Positions 55,079 to 63,536 of a stretch of 64,000 nucleotides of DNA are shown here, one piece after another. Positions within the stretch are counted from its first letter, which is position 1. Every line of letters starts with the position of its first letter. This DNA comes from JACVRW01 sp963835705 (GTDB lineage Bacteria > Actinomycetota > Thermoleophilia > Solirubrobacterales > Thermoleophilaceae), in NCBI GenBank assembly GCA_963835705.1, contig CAWIGR010000020.1:62001-126000 (forward strand). The letters run 5' to 3'. The position numbers were made by a program, and so were the translations under genes. The notes under the pieces are model-generated. The model saw nothing but the letters and a program-made list of their open reading frames with translations. It was not told where the DNA came from and searched no databases.

Positions 55079-55341
55079 CCGGCCTCCTCTTCCTCCGGCA
55101 TGGTCTCCGACGGGAGCCCGGCCACGAGCACGTCGTCGGCGAAGTGGTCGTGCATCCAGCTCAGGTGGTCCCAGCGCGCTGCCACGATCCGGTGCGTGTC
55201 CCAGGCCGGCAGGTCCTGCTGCGGGAACGTCCGCATCTTCTCGGGATCGACCTCGTACACGTGCTCGAAGCGCTCGACCACGTCGTCGGTGATGCGCCGC
55301 GGCTCCGGTGGCTTCTGGTCGCCGAGCCGGAAGATGCTCAT
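55075..55341 (-). CDS. Small hypothetical protein in the LLM/GlcD operon
   Basis: 88 residues. The sequence is acidic and includes RRITDDVVERFEHVYEVDPE and WDHLSWMHDHFADDVLVAG. Its ATG overlaps the GlcD-like stop and its own stop overlaps the LLM start (both ATGA). No family recognised. The conserved Trp/His-rich segment could bind a metal. The tight coupling suggests a subunit or partner of the flanking enzymes. Confidence 0.6.
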   Translation of the reverse strand: MSIFRLGDQKPPEPRRITDDVVERFEHVYEVDPEKMRTFPQQDLPAWDTHRIVAARWDHLSWMHDHFADDVLVAGLPSETMPEEEEAG

Positions 55342-56852
55342 TCTTCGTATGCCTCGTCGAGCATCTGCTTGCCGGGGTTCATGATGTTGTTCGGGTCGAG
55401 CGCCCGCTTGATGCTCTTGACCACCGGCCAGGCGCTGCCCATCTCCGTGGGCACGAGCTCCGCGTCGCCCTCCCGGGTGGCGCCGTGGCAGGCGGTGATC
55501 GAGCCGCCGTGCTTCAGCGCCACCTCGGCGATCTCGCGTTTGCACGCCACCCAGCCGGCCCAGTTCTCGTCGTTCAGCTCCTGCTCCCAGATGCCGACGT
55601 CGATCTCCACGAGGTAGTCGGCCCAGGGCTTGTAGGCGCCGTTCGTGTAGCAGAACATGCCCCAGTCGTCGAAGATCCCGTACTGCTCGATGTAGCGCTC
55701 GACGATCGCGTGCCACTCCTCGCGCACCTTCGGGAGCACGGAGTAGTTGAGCGCGGCGTCCTCGCAGTGCCAGGACATCGGCACCACCTGCCCCTCCCTG
55801 GTGCGGCCGTGGAGCGGCGTGGCGTAGCGGTCGTGGCGCGAGGCCCAGTCGCCCTCGGAGATCTCGTCGCCGAGATACTTGCCGCCGTCGGCGCGGCCCA
55901 GCTCCATCACGATCTTCGAGGCCGGCTCCACCTCAGCCCGCCTGCCGTACATCGCCACCGCCACAACGGCCTGGACCGAGGGCGGCTGCGGGATGTAGGC
56001 CTCGTCGTCGCGGCGCAGGTAGCGCAGCTTCCACTCGTCGAACAGCACGACGCCGGCCAGCGTGGCCAGGCCCGAGCGGGTGAGCGCGCCGGTGGTCCGG
56101 TGCGCCTTCATGTAGTCGTCGAAGGCGAAGAACGCGGCGAACTCGAGCTCGGGGCGAGGCACCAGCTCGAGCGTCGCCTCGGTCGTGATGCCGAGCGTGC
56201 CCTGGTGGCCCGTGAAGAGCTGCTTCAAAGTCAGCCCCGTCGACGACTTGCGCAGCTTGCGCCCGCCGCCGTCGCCGATCTCCGCGATCTCGCCGGTGGG
56301 CAGCACCACCTGCATCGAGATCACGAGGTCGCGCGTGTGGCCGAAGCGCGAGCCGAGCAGCGACCAGCCGCCCGTGCCGATCCGGCCGCCCACGAGCGAA
56401 CACGGGTACGAGGCCGGGTCGTCGGGATAGAAGACCCCGTGCGGGCGCAGCTCCTCGTTCAGCTTGAGCATGTTGATGCCCGGCCCGACCGTGACCGTGC
56501 GGTCCTCGAGGTCGATCTCGTGGATCTTGTTCATCAGCTTCACGTCCACGCAGATGCCGCCCTTCAGGGGCACGGCGCCGTCCGACAGCCCGGTCCCGCC
56601 CGCGCGCGGCACCACCGGGATGCGCAGCCGGTTGGCGAGCTTCACGACCTCGGAGATCTCCTCGGCGCTCACCGGCAGCACGGCCACGTCGGGCATGAAC
56701 TCGGCCCAGCGGTGCACCGGGAACGGCGCCGGCACGCGCGTGCGGCTCGCTCGTGAGGACACATTCGGCAGCACCCGGCCGTCGTCGCCGATGATCGCGC
56801 GCAGCTCGTCGACAACCGAGTCGTCCACGGCGCTCTTGAACGCGACGCTCAC
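55338..56852 (-). CDS. GlcD-type FAD-linked oxidase
   Basis: 504 residues from GTG 56850-56852. The FAD-binding PCMH domain has VVPRAGGTGLSDGAVPLKGG and the CSLVGGRIGTGGWSLLGSRF block. The C-terminal FAD-linked oxidase part ends with KRALDPNNIMNPGKQML. GlcD/VAO-type enzymes oxidise 2-hydroxyacids or phenolic alcohols. It overlaps the Fe-S gene upstream (GTGA), like glcD-glcF pairs. The substrate is probably a hydroxyacid but is not determined. Confidence 0.87.
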   Translation of the reverse strand: MSVAFKSAVDDSVVDELRAIIGDDGRVLPNVSSRASRTRVPAPFPVHRWAEFMPDVAVLPVSAEEISEVVKLANRLRIPVVPRAGGTGLSDGAVPLKGGICVDVKLMNKIHEIDLEDRTVTVGPGINMLKLNEELRPHGVFYPDDPASYPCSLVGGRIGTGGWSLLGSRFGHTRDLVISMQVVLPTGEIAEIGDGGGRKLRKSSTGLTLKQLFTGHQGTLGITTEATLELVPRPELEFAAFFAFDDYMKAHRTTGALTRSGLATLAGVVLFDEWKLRYLRRDDEAYIPQPPSVQAVVAVAMYGRRAEVEPASKIVMELGRADGGKYLGDEISEGDWASRHDRYATPLHGRTREGQVVPMSWHCEDAALNYSVLPKVREEWHAIVERYIEQYGIFDDWGMFCYTNGAYKPWADYLVEIDVGIWEQELNDENWAGWVACKREIAEVALKHGGSITACHGATREGDAELVPTEMGSAWPVVKSIKRALDPNNIMNPGKQMLDEAYEE

Positions 56853-58072
56853 GGCTTCCCGCCCACCTCGATGCCCGCCGACTGGGCCACGAGCTCGAAC
56901 AGGTCCATCACGTCGAGCCGCCCGTCGGCAGCCTCGGTGAGCGGGCGCTCGGACCAGGGGCAGGCGCTGATCAGCGCGTCCACCTCCAGGGCCTCCGCTC
57001 GCGCCACGCGGCGCCCCGAGATCTCGGCCGTGATCTCCGGCTTCTCGATCGGCAGGCCGCCGCCGCCGCCCGAGCAGTACGACCACTGCGTCACGTGGTC
57101 CACGTCCTTGAACTCGAGCCCGGGGATCGCGCGCAGCAGCTCGCGCGGCGCCTCGTGCACGCCCTTGCGCTTGTTGAGCCGGCAGGGGTCGTGGTAGGTG
57201 ACGGTGCGCTCCACCGGCTCCGTCAGCTCGAGGCGGCCGTCGCGCACCAGCTCGGCGACCAGCTCCACGCCGAGCACGATCTCGAACTCATAGTCCTCGC
57301 CAAACAGCGCCGGGTAGTCCTCGGTGAAGGCGATGTAGTCGTGCGGATCCGGGGCCAGGATGCGCTTGGCGCCGACCGCCCGCCAGTCCGCCACGTTGTG
57401 CTCGGCGTGCTTGCGGGCGAGGTCCGCGTAGCCCATCTCGGCGGCCGGGCCGCCGCAGCACCACTGCTCGCGCATCAGGCCGAACTCCACGCCCGCCTTC
57501 TGGAGCAGCAGCGCGAACGCGCGCGAGTACGAGGTGCGGTAGAAGGCCGCCTCGCAGTCCACGAACAGCACTGTCTCGCCGCCGATCGGGATGTCGAGCC
57601 CCTCGGCCCAGTCGCGCACATGCTCCTGGCTGACCGGCGTATCGCCCAGGACGGGCTCGTTGTGCGCCTCGACCAGGCGCTCGTTCCAGAGCTTCCAGCC
57701 CTCGCGCTCGTTGCCGGTCTCCACCATCAGCGCGCGCATGGCCTTGACCACGTCGACCGTGCGGGTGCGGTGCCGGTAGAAGTCGCCGGTGAAGAGCGTG
57801 TTCGGGCAGCGCAGCTCGCAGGCGCCGCACTGGGTGCAGTGGACGAAGTCGTCCGCCACGTCCTCGACGTTCAGGAGCCCCTTCTCCATCGCGACGATGT
57901 GCGCGTGGAACGCCGTCGGCGTGTGGTTCTCGTTGCGGGTGACCTGCATGACCGGACACACCTCGCGACAGAACTTGTGTCCCGACGAGTAGCAGCCATA
58001 GGCGTTGTTGCGCCAACGCTCGACGAACTCTCGCTGCAGCTCCCCGTCGCCGTTCGGTGAGTAGTCGGCCAC
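56849..58072 (-). CDS. (Fe-S)-binding heterodisulfide-reductase-like protein
   Basis: About 407 residues. An N-terminal CYSSGHKFCREVCPVMQ and a CTQCGACELRCPN set bind 4Fe-4S clusters, and two CCG domains follow (WCCGGPAAEMGY; YHDPCRLNKRKG, YCSGGGGGLP). This is the GlpC/GlcF type that takes electrons from a flavoprotein partner. The start is uncertain: GTG 58070-58072 leaves 18 bases to the divergent ABC gene, whereas ATG 58117 would overlap it. Confidence 0.83.
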   Translation of the reverse strand: MADYSPNGDGELQREFVERWRNNAYGCYSSGHKFCREVCPVMQVTRNENHTPTAFHAHIVAMEKGLLNVEDVADDFVHCTQCGACELRCPNTLFTGDFYRHRTRTVDVVKAMRALMVETGNEREGWKLWNERLVEAHNEPVLGDTPVSQEHVRDWAEGLDIPIGGETVLFVDCEAAFYRTSYSRAFALLLQKAGVEFGLMREQWCCGGPAAEMGYADLARKHAEHNVADWRAVGAKRILAPDPHDYIAFTEDYPALFGEDYEFEIVLGVELVAELVRDGRLELTEPVERTVTYHDPCRLNKRKGVHEAPRELLRAIPGLEFKDVDHVTQWSYCSGGGGGLPIEKPEITAEISGRRVARAEALEVDALISACPWSERPLTEAADGRLDVMDLFELVAQSAGIEVGGKP

Positions 58073-58090
58073 CCCGGCGGCGAACGTACC

Positions 58091-58876
58091 ATGTCGCTCC
58101 AGGTGAGTCACGCACATGCCCTCCGGATCACGGACCTCGTCAAGCGCTACCCCACCGGCACGGAGGCGCTGAAGGGCGTCTCGCTCGACATCGAGCCCGG
58201 CGAGTTCTGGGGATTGCTCGGGCCGAACGGCGCAGGCAAGTCGACACTCATCCACTGCACGACCGGGCTCGCGCGGCCCACGTCCGGCGAGATCGAGGTC
58301 TTCGGCCACGACGCGATCACGCACTACGCGGAGGCCCGGCTGGCGGTCGGCCTCGCGGCGCAGGAGCTGAACCTCGACTGGTTCCTGACCGTCGCCGAGA
58401 CGCTCGACTACCACGCCGCGTACTTCGGGATGCCGAAGCGCGAGCGCGTGGAGCGCGCCGAGGAGCTGCTCGACGCGTTCTCGCTGGGCGAGAAGCGCGA
58501 CGAGCGGACCCGCACGCTCTCCGGCGGCATGAAGCGCCGGCTGGTGCTCGCCCGGGCGCTGATGCACCGGCCGCGGCTGCTCATCCTCGACGAGCCGACC
58601 GCCGGCGTGGACGTGGAGCTGCGGCTCGAGCTGTGGCACTACGTGCAGCGGATCAACCGGGACGGCACCACGATCCTGCTCACCACGCACTACCTGGAGG
58701 AGGCGGAGCAGCTCTGCGACAGGGTCGCCTTCATCAACCAGGGCGAGATCGTCGCGCGCGGGACGAACGCCGAGCTGGCCGCACAGTTCGGCGTGGGTAG
58801 CCTCGAGGACGCCTACCTCGCGCTGGTGGGCCGCAAGGAGCTGTCGCGCGCGCACATCGGCGGCGAGGCTGCGTGA
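58091..58876 (+). CDS. ABC-2 transporter ATP-binding protein
   Basis: 261 residues. Walker A GPNGAGKSTLIH, signature LSGGMKRRLVLARALMHRPR and Walker B LLILDEPTAGVD are present. The family is the NodI/DrrA-type daunorubicin/ABC-2 exporter ATPase. ATG 58091 may be 13 bases too long, as a GTG at 58104 fits as well. The stop overlaps the permease GTG (58873-58876). Confidence 0.92.
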   Translation: MSLQVSHAHALRITDLVKRYPTGTEALKGVSLDIEPGEFWGLLGPNGAGKSTLIHCTTGLARPTSGEIEVFGHDAITHYAEARLAVGLAAQELNLDWFLTVAETLDYHAAYFGMPKRERVERAEELLDAFSLGEKRDERTRTLSGGMKRRLVLARALMHRPRLLILDEPTAGVDVELRLELWHYVQRINRDGTTILLTTHYLEEAEQLCDRVAFINQGEIVARGTNAELAAQFGVGSLEDAYLALVGRKELSRAHIGGEAA

Positions 58877-59640
58877 GCGCGAGGCAGATCCGCTTCCTCG
58901 CGCTGGTGCGGCGCGAGGTGAACCGCTTCATGAAGATCAAGCGCCAGACGGTGGCCGCGCCGCTGCTCGAGACGTTCCTCTACATCTCCGTCTTCGGCGC
59001 GGCGCTCGGCACGCGGATCGACACGCTGCACGGCGTGGACTACGTGGTGTTCATCGTCCCCGGGCTGATCATGATGGCCTGGGCGATGAACGCCTTTAAC
59101 AACAACTCCTCGTCGATCCTCCAGCAGAAGTTCCAGCGGGCGATCGACGACCAGCTGTCGTCCCCGGCCTCGCCCCTGGAGCTGCTGCTCGGCTTCTCGC
59201 TCGGCGGCTTCCTGCGCGGGATGTTCGTGGCGGTCCTCACCTTCGCCGTCGCGTCGGTGCTGATCGGCATCCCGGTCGAGAACCCGCACGTGCTGATCCC
59301 CTCCCTGCTCCTCGTGGGGTTCTTCTTCGCCCAGCTCGGCGTGCTGGTGGGCGTACGGGCCGAGCAGTTCGACGACGTCTCCTTCTACCAGACCTTCGTT
59401 CTCACCCCGCTGATCTTCCTGGGCGGCGTCTTCTATTCGGCGTCGCTGCTGCCGGAGCCGTTCGACACGCTCACCCGCTTCGACCCGGTCTACTACATGA
59501 TCGGCCTGGTCCGGTACGGCTTCATCGGCTACTCCGAAACCGACATCGCGATCTCGCTGCTGCTGCTCGCCGCGGCCGCCTCCACGCTGTTCGCGGTCAA
59601 CTACCGCCTCTTCTCAACCGGGTACCGCCTGCGGGCGTAG
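58873..59640 (+). CDS. ABC-2 transporter permease
   Basis: 255 residues with six spans. The N-terminal FLALVRREVNRFMKIKRQTV and late YQTFVLTPLIFLGGVFYSAS segments are typical of the NodJ/DrrB permease family. It pairs with the ATPase upstream for export of an unidentified small molecule or lipid. The GTG overlaps the ATPase stop as GTGA. Confidence 0.9.
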   Translation: MSARQIRFLALVRREVNRFMKIKRQTVAAPLLETFLYISVFGAALGTRIDTLHGVDYVVFIVPGLIMMAWAMNAFNNNSSSILQQKFQRAIDDQLSSPASPLELLLGFSLGGFLRGMFVAVLTFAVASVLIGIPVENPHVLIPSLLLVGFFFAQLGVLVGVRAEQFDDVSFYQTFVLTPLIFLGGVFYSASLLPEPFDTLTRFDPVYYMIGLVRYGFIGYSETDIAISLLLLAAAASTLFAVNYRLFSTGYRLRA

Positions 59641-59698
59641 CTCGTTCTCGAGTCGCGGAAGGATCGCCCGCCGCGAGGGGAGCTAGGGTGGACCTGCG

Positions 59699-60055
59699 AT
59701 GGAATGGCCCGGACGGATCGAGTCGGTTGAAGAGGTGGACATAGAGACGAGCCGCGGCGCCGGCGCTCCCGTGCACCGCACGACGATCTGGGTCGTCCTG
59801 GGGGACGGCGAGGTCTTCGTCCGCTCGCTGAAGGGAGAGGACGGGCGCTGGTATCGCGAGCTGACCGCCAATCCCGATGCGGTCCTCCACATGGAGGACG
59901 ACGCGATCCCCGTGCGCGCCGTCCCGGCCCCGGACCCCGAGTCCGTCGCGCGCGCCACCGAGGGCTTTCGCCGCAAGTACGGGGACTCTCCGTACCTCGA
60001 CTCCATGATCGTGGATGAGATAGCCCCTACGACGATCCGGCTCGAGCCGCGCTAG
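59699..60055 (+). CDS. DUF2255 family protein
   Basis: 118 residues. The pattern TTIWVVLGDGEVFVRSLKGE followed by DGRWYRELTANPDAVLHMED matches DUF2255, a split-barrel-like family related to deazaflavin-type proteins. It includes the late FRRKYGDSPYLDSM block. Function unknown. It stands alone between the exporter and the ATP-grasp operon. Confidence 0.8.
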   Translation: MEWPGRIESVEEVDIETSRGAGAPVHRTTIWVVLGDGEVFVRSLKGEDGRWYRELTANPDAVLHMEDDAIPVRAVPAPDPESVARATEGFRRKYGDSPYLDSMIVDEIAPTTIRLEPR

Positions 60056-60151
60056 CGGGCCACCCGAGGTGTACGGATCGTCCAGGCGCGCGGCCCGATC
60101 TTTCGACAGCCGTCCAAACACATCCGCGGCGCGACACACCACGATGCCCCG

Positions 60152-61552
60152 GTGCAGGCACCCGAAGTGGATCTGACCTCCCACGCCTTCGACGAGGCGA
60201 TCGGGCCGGCCGGCGCTCCCCGCGCCCACTACGCGGAGCTGCTCGCAGCGCTCGAGCAGCTCGACCTGGAGGCCGTGAGGGAGACGCTGGCCGAGGAGGC
60301 GACCGCCGAGGGCGCGATCTTCCGGGTGGACGGCGTGGACGAGGACTTCCGCCTCGATCCCGTGCCGCGGATGATCGAGTGGGAGGAGTGGGCGCTGCTC
60401 GCGGCCGGGCTGGCCCAGCGCGTGCGGGCGCTCGACCGCTTCGTCGCCGACGTGTACGGCGAGCGGAGGATCGTCTCGGCCGGCGTGGTGCCGGCCCGGG
60501 CCGTGGACACCTGCGACCACTACGAGGCGCGCGTGGCCGACCTCCCCGTCGCGCCGGTTCGGATCGGGGTCGCCGGGCTCGACGTGGTGCGCGGCCGAGA
60601 CGGCCGCTTCCGCGTGCTCGAGGACAACGTCCGCACGCCGTCGGGCTTCGCCTACGCGCTCGCCGCCCGCGAGCTGCTCGATCGGCACCTGCCCGCCTGG
60701 CTCGCCGACGGCCGCGTGCCGTTCGAGCCGGTCGTCGACATGCTGGCGCGCTCGCTGCGCGCCGCCGCGCCCGCGGCCGTCGGCGATCCGTCGATCGCCC
60801 TGCTCACCGACGGGCGCCTGAACAGCGCCTGGTACGAGCACGCGCGCGTCGCCCGCATGCTCGAGATACCGCTGGTGCAGCTCGACGACCTCTCGGTGCG
60901 CCGCGGGCGCCTGATGGCCCGGACGGGGAGGACGTACATCCCGGTCGACGTCGTCTACCGGCGAACCGACGAGGACCGGCTCACGAATGCGGACGGCGAG
61001 CTCACCGATGTCGGGGCGGCGCTCATCGAGCCCCTCTCCAATGGCACACTCAGCTGCGTCAACGCGTTCGGGGCGGGTATCGCGGATGACAAGCTGATCC
61101 ATGCGTATGTCGAGGACATGGTGCGTTTCTACCTGGGCGAGGAGCCGCTGCTGCGGTCCGTGCGCACATTCGACCCGTGCGACGAAGCCATGCGCGCGGA
61201 GATCCTCGACCGGATCGACGAGCTCGTGGTGAAGCCGCGCAGCGGCTTCGGCGGACACGGCGTGGTCGTCGCGCCGCACGCCGAGCCGTACGACGTCCGC
61301 TCGGCGGCCCGGGAGCTCGGCGAGCACCCGGAGGACTTCGTGGCGCAGGAGCTGGTCACGCTCTCGACTCACCCCACCGCGATCGACGGCCGGCTCGAGC
61401 CGCGCCACGTCGACCTGCGCCCGTTCGCGTTCGCCGGCGACGACGTCGAGGTTGCCCCCGGCGGCATCACCCGCGTGGCGCTCGACCGCGGCGCGCTCGT
61501 CGTCAACGCCTCGCAGCGCGGCGGCGCCAAGGACACATGGGTGATGGCGTGA
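60152..61552 (+). CDS. Circularly permuted ATP-grasp type 2 protein
   Basis: 466 residues from GTG 60152. The permuted ATP-grasp domain has an N-terminal FRLDPVPRMIEWEEWALLAA block, VLEDNVRTPSGFAYAL and PLSNGTLSCVNAFGAGIADD, then the late Gly loop RSGFGGHGVVVAPHAEP. The family forms carboxylate-amine or peptide bonds. The stop overlaps the GATase GTG as GTGA, so it is the first gene of a tight three-gene operon. Substrates unknown. Confidence 0.9.
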   Translation: MQAPEVDLTSHAFDEAIGPAGAPRAHYAELLAALEQLDLEAVRETLAEEATAEGAIFRVDGVDEDFRLDPVPRMIEWEEWALLAAGLAQRVRALDRFVADVYGERRIVSAGVVPARAVDTCDHYEARVADLPVAPVRIGVAGLDVVRGRDGRFRVLEDNVRTPSGFAYALAARELLDRHLPAWLADGRVPFEPVVDMLARSLRAAAPAAVGDPSIALLTDGRLNSAWYEHARVARMLEIPLVQLDDLSVRRGRLMARTGRTYIPVDVVYRRTDEDRLTNADGELTDVGAALIEPLSNGTLSCVNAFGAGIADDKLIHAYVEDMVRFYLGEEPLLRSVRTFDPCDEAMRAEILDRIDELVVKPRSGFGGHGVVVAPHAEPYDVRSAARELGEHPEDFVAQELVTLSTHPTAIDGRLEPRHVDLRPFAFAGDDVEVAPGGITRVALDRGALVVNASQRGGAKDTWVMA

Positions 61553-62316
61553 CGAGACCACCGCTGATCGGCGTCTCCACTTCCGAGGTCCGCCGCCCGG
61601 AAGACCACCGGCTCGTCCCGCAGGGCGAGCCGCCGCGCAGCGAGCTGGCCCTCGGCGAGCGCTATCTCGAGGCGGTGCGTATGGCGGAGGCGCTGCCGGT
61701 CATCCTCGCCCCGGTCCGCACCAGCGCGGTCGACGCGCTGCTCGACCGGCTCGACGCGCTCTGCCTCTCGGGCGGCCCCGACCTCGCCCCCGCCCACTAC
61801 GGCGCGACCGAGCACCCGGAGCTCGGGCCGACCGAGCCGGAGCTGGACCGGTTCGAGCTGGCCCTGGCCCGGCGCGCCATGACCCGCCGGATCCCGGTGC
61901 TGGCGATCTGCCGCGGCATGCAGGTCATGAACGTGGCGCGCGGTGGCACGCTCCACCAGCACCTCCCCGACCTGGAGCTCGGGATCGACCACCGCCGGAC
62001 GGCGCCGGGCGATACGGCCACGCACGAGGTGGAGCTCCTGCCCGGCAGCCGGCTCGCCGAGCTTATGGGCGGCACGCGCCTTCCGGTCAACTCCTTCCAT
62101 CACCAGGGCCTCGCCGACCTGGGCCGCGGCGTCCGCGCAATCGGCCACGCCGGCGACGGAACCGTGGAGGCGATCCGGGTGGACGGCGCGGGATTCGCCG
62201 TGGGCGTGCAGTGGCACGCCGAGGCGCTCGTGGACCGCCCGGAGCAGCTCGCGCTCTTCGAGGCCCTGGTTCGCGCTGCCGATCCGCGCGCCCGCGACGC
62301 CGCGGAGGCGGCATGA
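61549..62316 (+). CDS. Class I glutamine amidotransferase-like gamma-glutamyl hydrolase (PuuD-type)
   Basis: 255 residues. Nucleophile Cys in VLAICRGMQVMNVA, the family LSGGPDLAPAHYG block and catalytic His in GVQWHAEAL are present. It is a peptidase C26 / PuuD-like hydrolase that cleaves gamma-glutamyl amides. GTG at 61549 overlaps the ATP-grasp stop, and its own stop overlaps the GCS2 ATG (62313-62316). Downstream processing of a gamma-glutamyl compound built by its neighbours is a fair inference. Confidence 0.9.
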   Translation: MTRPPLIGVSTSEVRRPEDHRLVPQGEPPRSELALGERYLEAVRMAEALPVILAPVRTSAVDALLDRLDALCLSGGPDLAPAHYGATEHPELGPTEPELDRFELALARRAMTRRIPVLAICRGMQVMNVARGGTLHQHLPDLELGIDHRRTAPGDTATHEVELLPGSRLAELMGGTRLPVNSFHHQGLADLGRGVRAIGHAGDGTVEAIRVDGAGFAVGVQWHAEALVDRPEQLALFEALVRAADPRARDAAEAA

Positions 62317-63515
62317 CGGCGGCCGGCACCGGCGCGTTGCCGGACTGGGCGAGATGGAAGACCGACCCCGGGCGGCCGGCCTGGACGATTGGGCTCGAGG
62401 AGGAGGTGATGCTGCTCGACCCGGATGACTGGACGCTCGCCCACCGGATCGACGACCTGTTGCCGAAGCTCTCCCCCGACCTCGCCGCACACGTGGCCGC
62501 CGAGACGCACGCCTGCACGCTCGAGCTCTTCACCGGAGTGCACCGCACCGTGGCCGAGGCCGCGGCGGAGCTGCTCGACCTGCGCCGGGAGCTCGCCGCT
62601 CAGCTACGCCCGCTGGGGCTGCACGCCGCCGTGGCGGGCACGCACCCAATGGCCGCCTCCGAGGACACGCAGGTCTCGGGCGGCGCGCGCTACCAGGTGC
62701 TCGAGAGCGGGCTGCGTGACCTGGCTCGCCGCGAGCCGACCTTCGCGCTGCACGTGCACGTGGGCGTCCCGCTGCCCGAGCTCGCGATCGCGGCCTTCGA
62801 CCGGATCCGAGCCCACCTTCCCATCGTCCTGGCACTGTCCGCGAACTCGCCCTTCTGGCGCGGGCGCGACAGCGGCATGGCGTCGTTCCGCACGCCCCTC
62901 TTCCAGGCCTTCCCGCGCGCCGGGATCCCGCGCCGCTTCGGCAGCTATGCGGCCTATGTGGAGTCCATCGACGTGTTGCTGCGCGCCGACGCGTTTCCGG
63001 AGCCCACCTTCGTTTGGTGGGACGTGCGGCTACAGCCGCGCCTGGGGACGCTCGAGGTCCGGATCGCGGACGCCCAGACGACCATGGGCGAAGTGGCCGC
63101 GCTCGCCGCCCTGATCCAGGCGCTCGTGCGCCTCGAAGCCACCGAGCCGCTCGCGCGCGACGAGCTGCTGAACGCGCCGGAGGTGCTGGCGGAGAACCGC
63201 TTCCTCGCCTCGCGCGACGGCGTGGCGGCCCGGCTGATCGACCCTGTGGAGGAGGTGCGCGTGCCGGTGGAGCGCTCGCTTGGCGATCTGCTGGCGCGCG
63301 CCGCCCCTCACGCGCGCGACCTCGAGTGCGGTTCCGAGCTGGCCAGCGTCGGCGAGCTGACGCGGCGACCGGGCGCTGAGCGTCAGCGGGCGGTCGCGGG
63401 CGAGCGCGGGCTGCCCGCGATGGTCGAGGAGCTCAGCTCGCTGTTGCTCGCGGTCCCGGCCCCGGCGCCCACGGGGTCGCGCAGCGCATCGGAGCTCGGA
63501 GCCCAAATCACGTAG
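62313..63515 (+). CDS. GCS2-type glutamate-cysteine-ligase-like carboxylate-amine ligase
   Basis: 400 residues. TIGLEEEVMLLDPDDW opens the GCS2 domain, followed by AETHACTLELFTG, the HVHVG block and the RFGSYAAYVESIDVLLRADA and LEVRIADAQTT stretch. The YbdK/EgtA-like family makes gamma-glutamyl bonds with ATP. As the third gene of the operon it could form a gamma-glutamyl or related amide. Cys is not certain to be the acceptor. Confidence 0.9.
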   Translation: MTAAGTGALPDWARWKTDPGRPAWTIGLEEEVMLLDPDDWTLAHRIDDLLPKLSPDLAAHVAAETHACTLELFTGVHRTVAEAAAELLDLRRELAAQLRPLGLHAAVAGTHPMAASEDTQVSGGARYQVLESGLRDLARREPTFALHVHVGVPLPELAIAAFDRIRAHLPIVLALSANSPFWRGRDSGMASFRTPLFQAFPRAGIPRRFGSYAAYVESIDVLLRADAFPEPTFVWWDVRLQPRLGTLEVRIADAQTTMGEVAALAALIQALVRLEATEPLARDELLNAPEVLAENRFLASRDGVAARLIDPVEEVRVPVERSLGDLLARAAPHARDLECGSELASVGELTRRPGAERQRAVAGERGLPAMVEELSSLLLAVPAPAPTGSRSASELGAQIT

Positions 63516-63536
63516 CCCGTCGGTAGGCTCGGGCCA

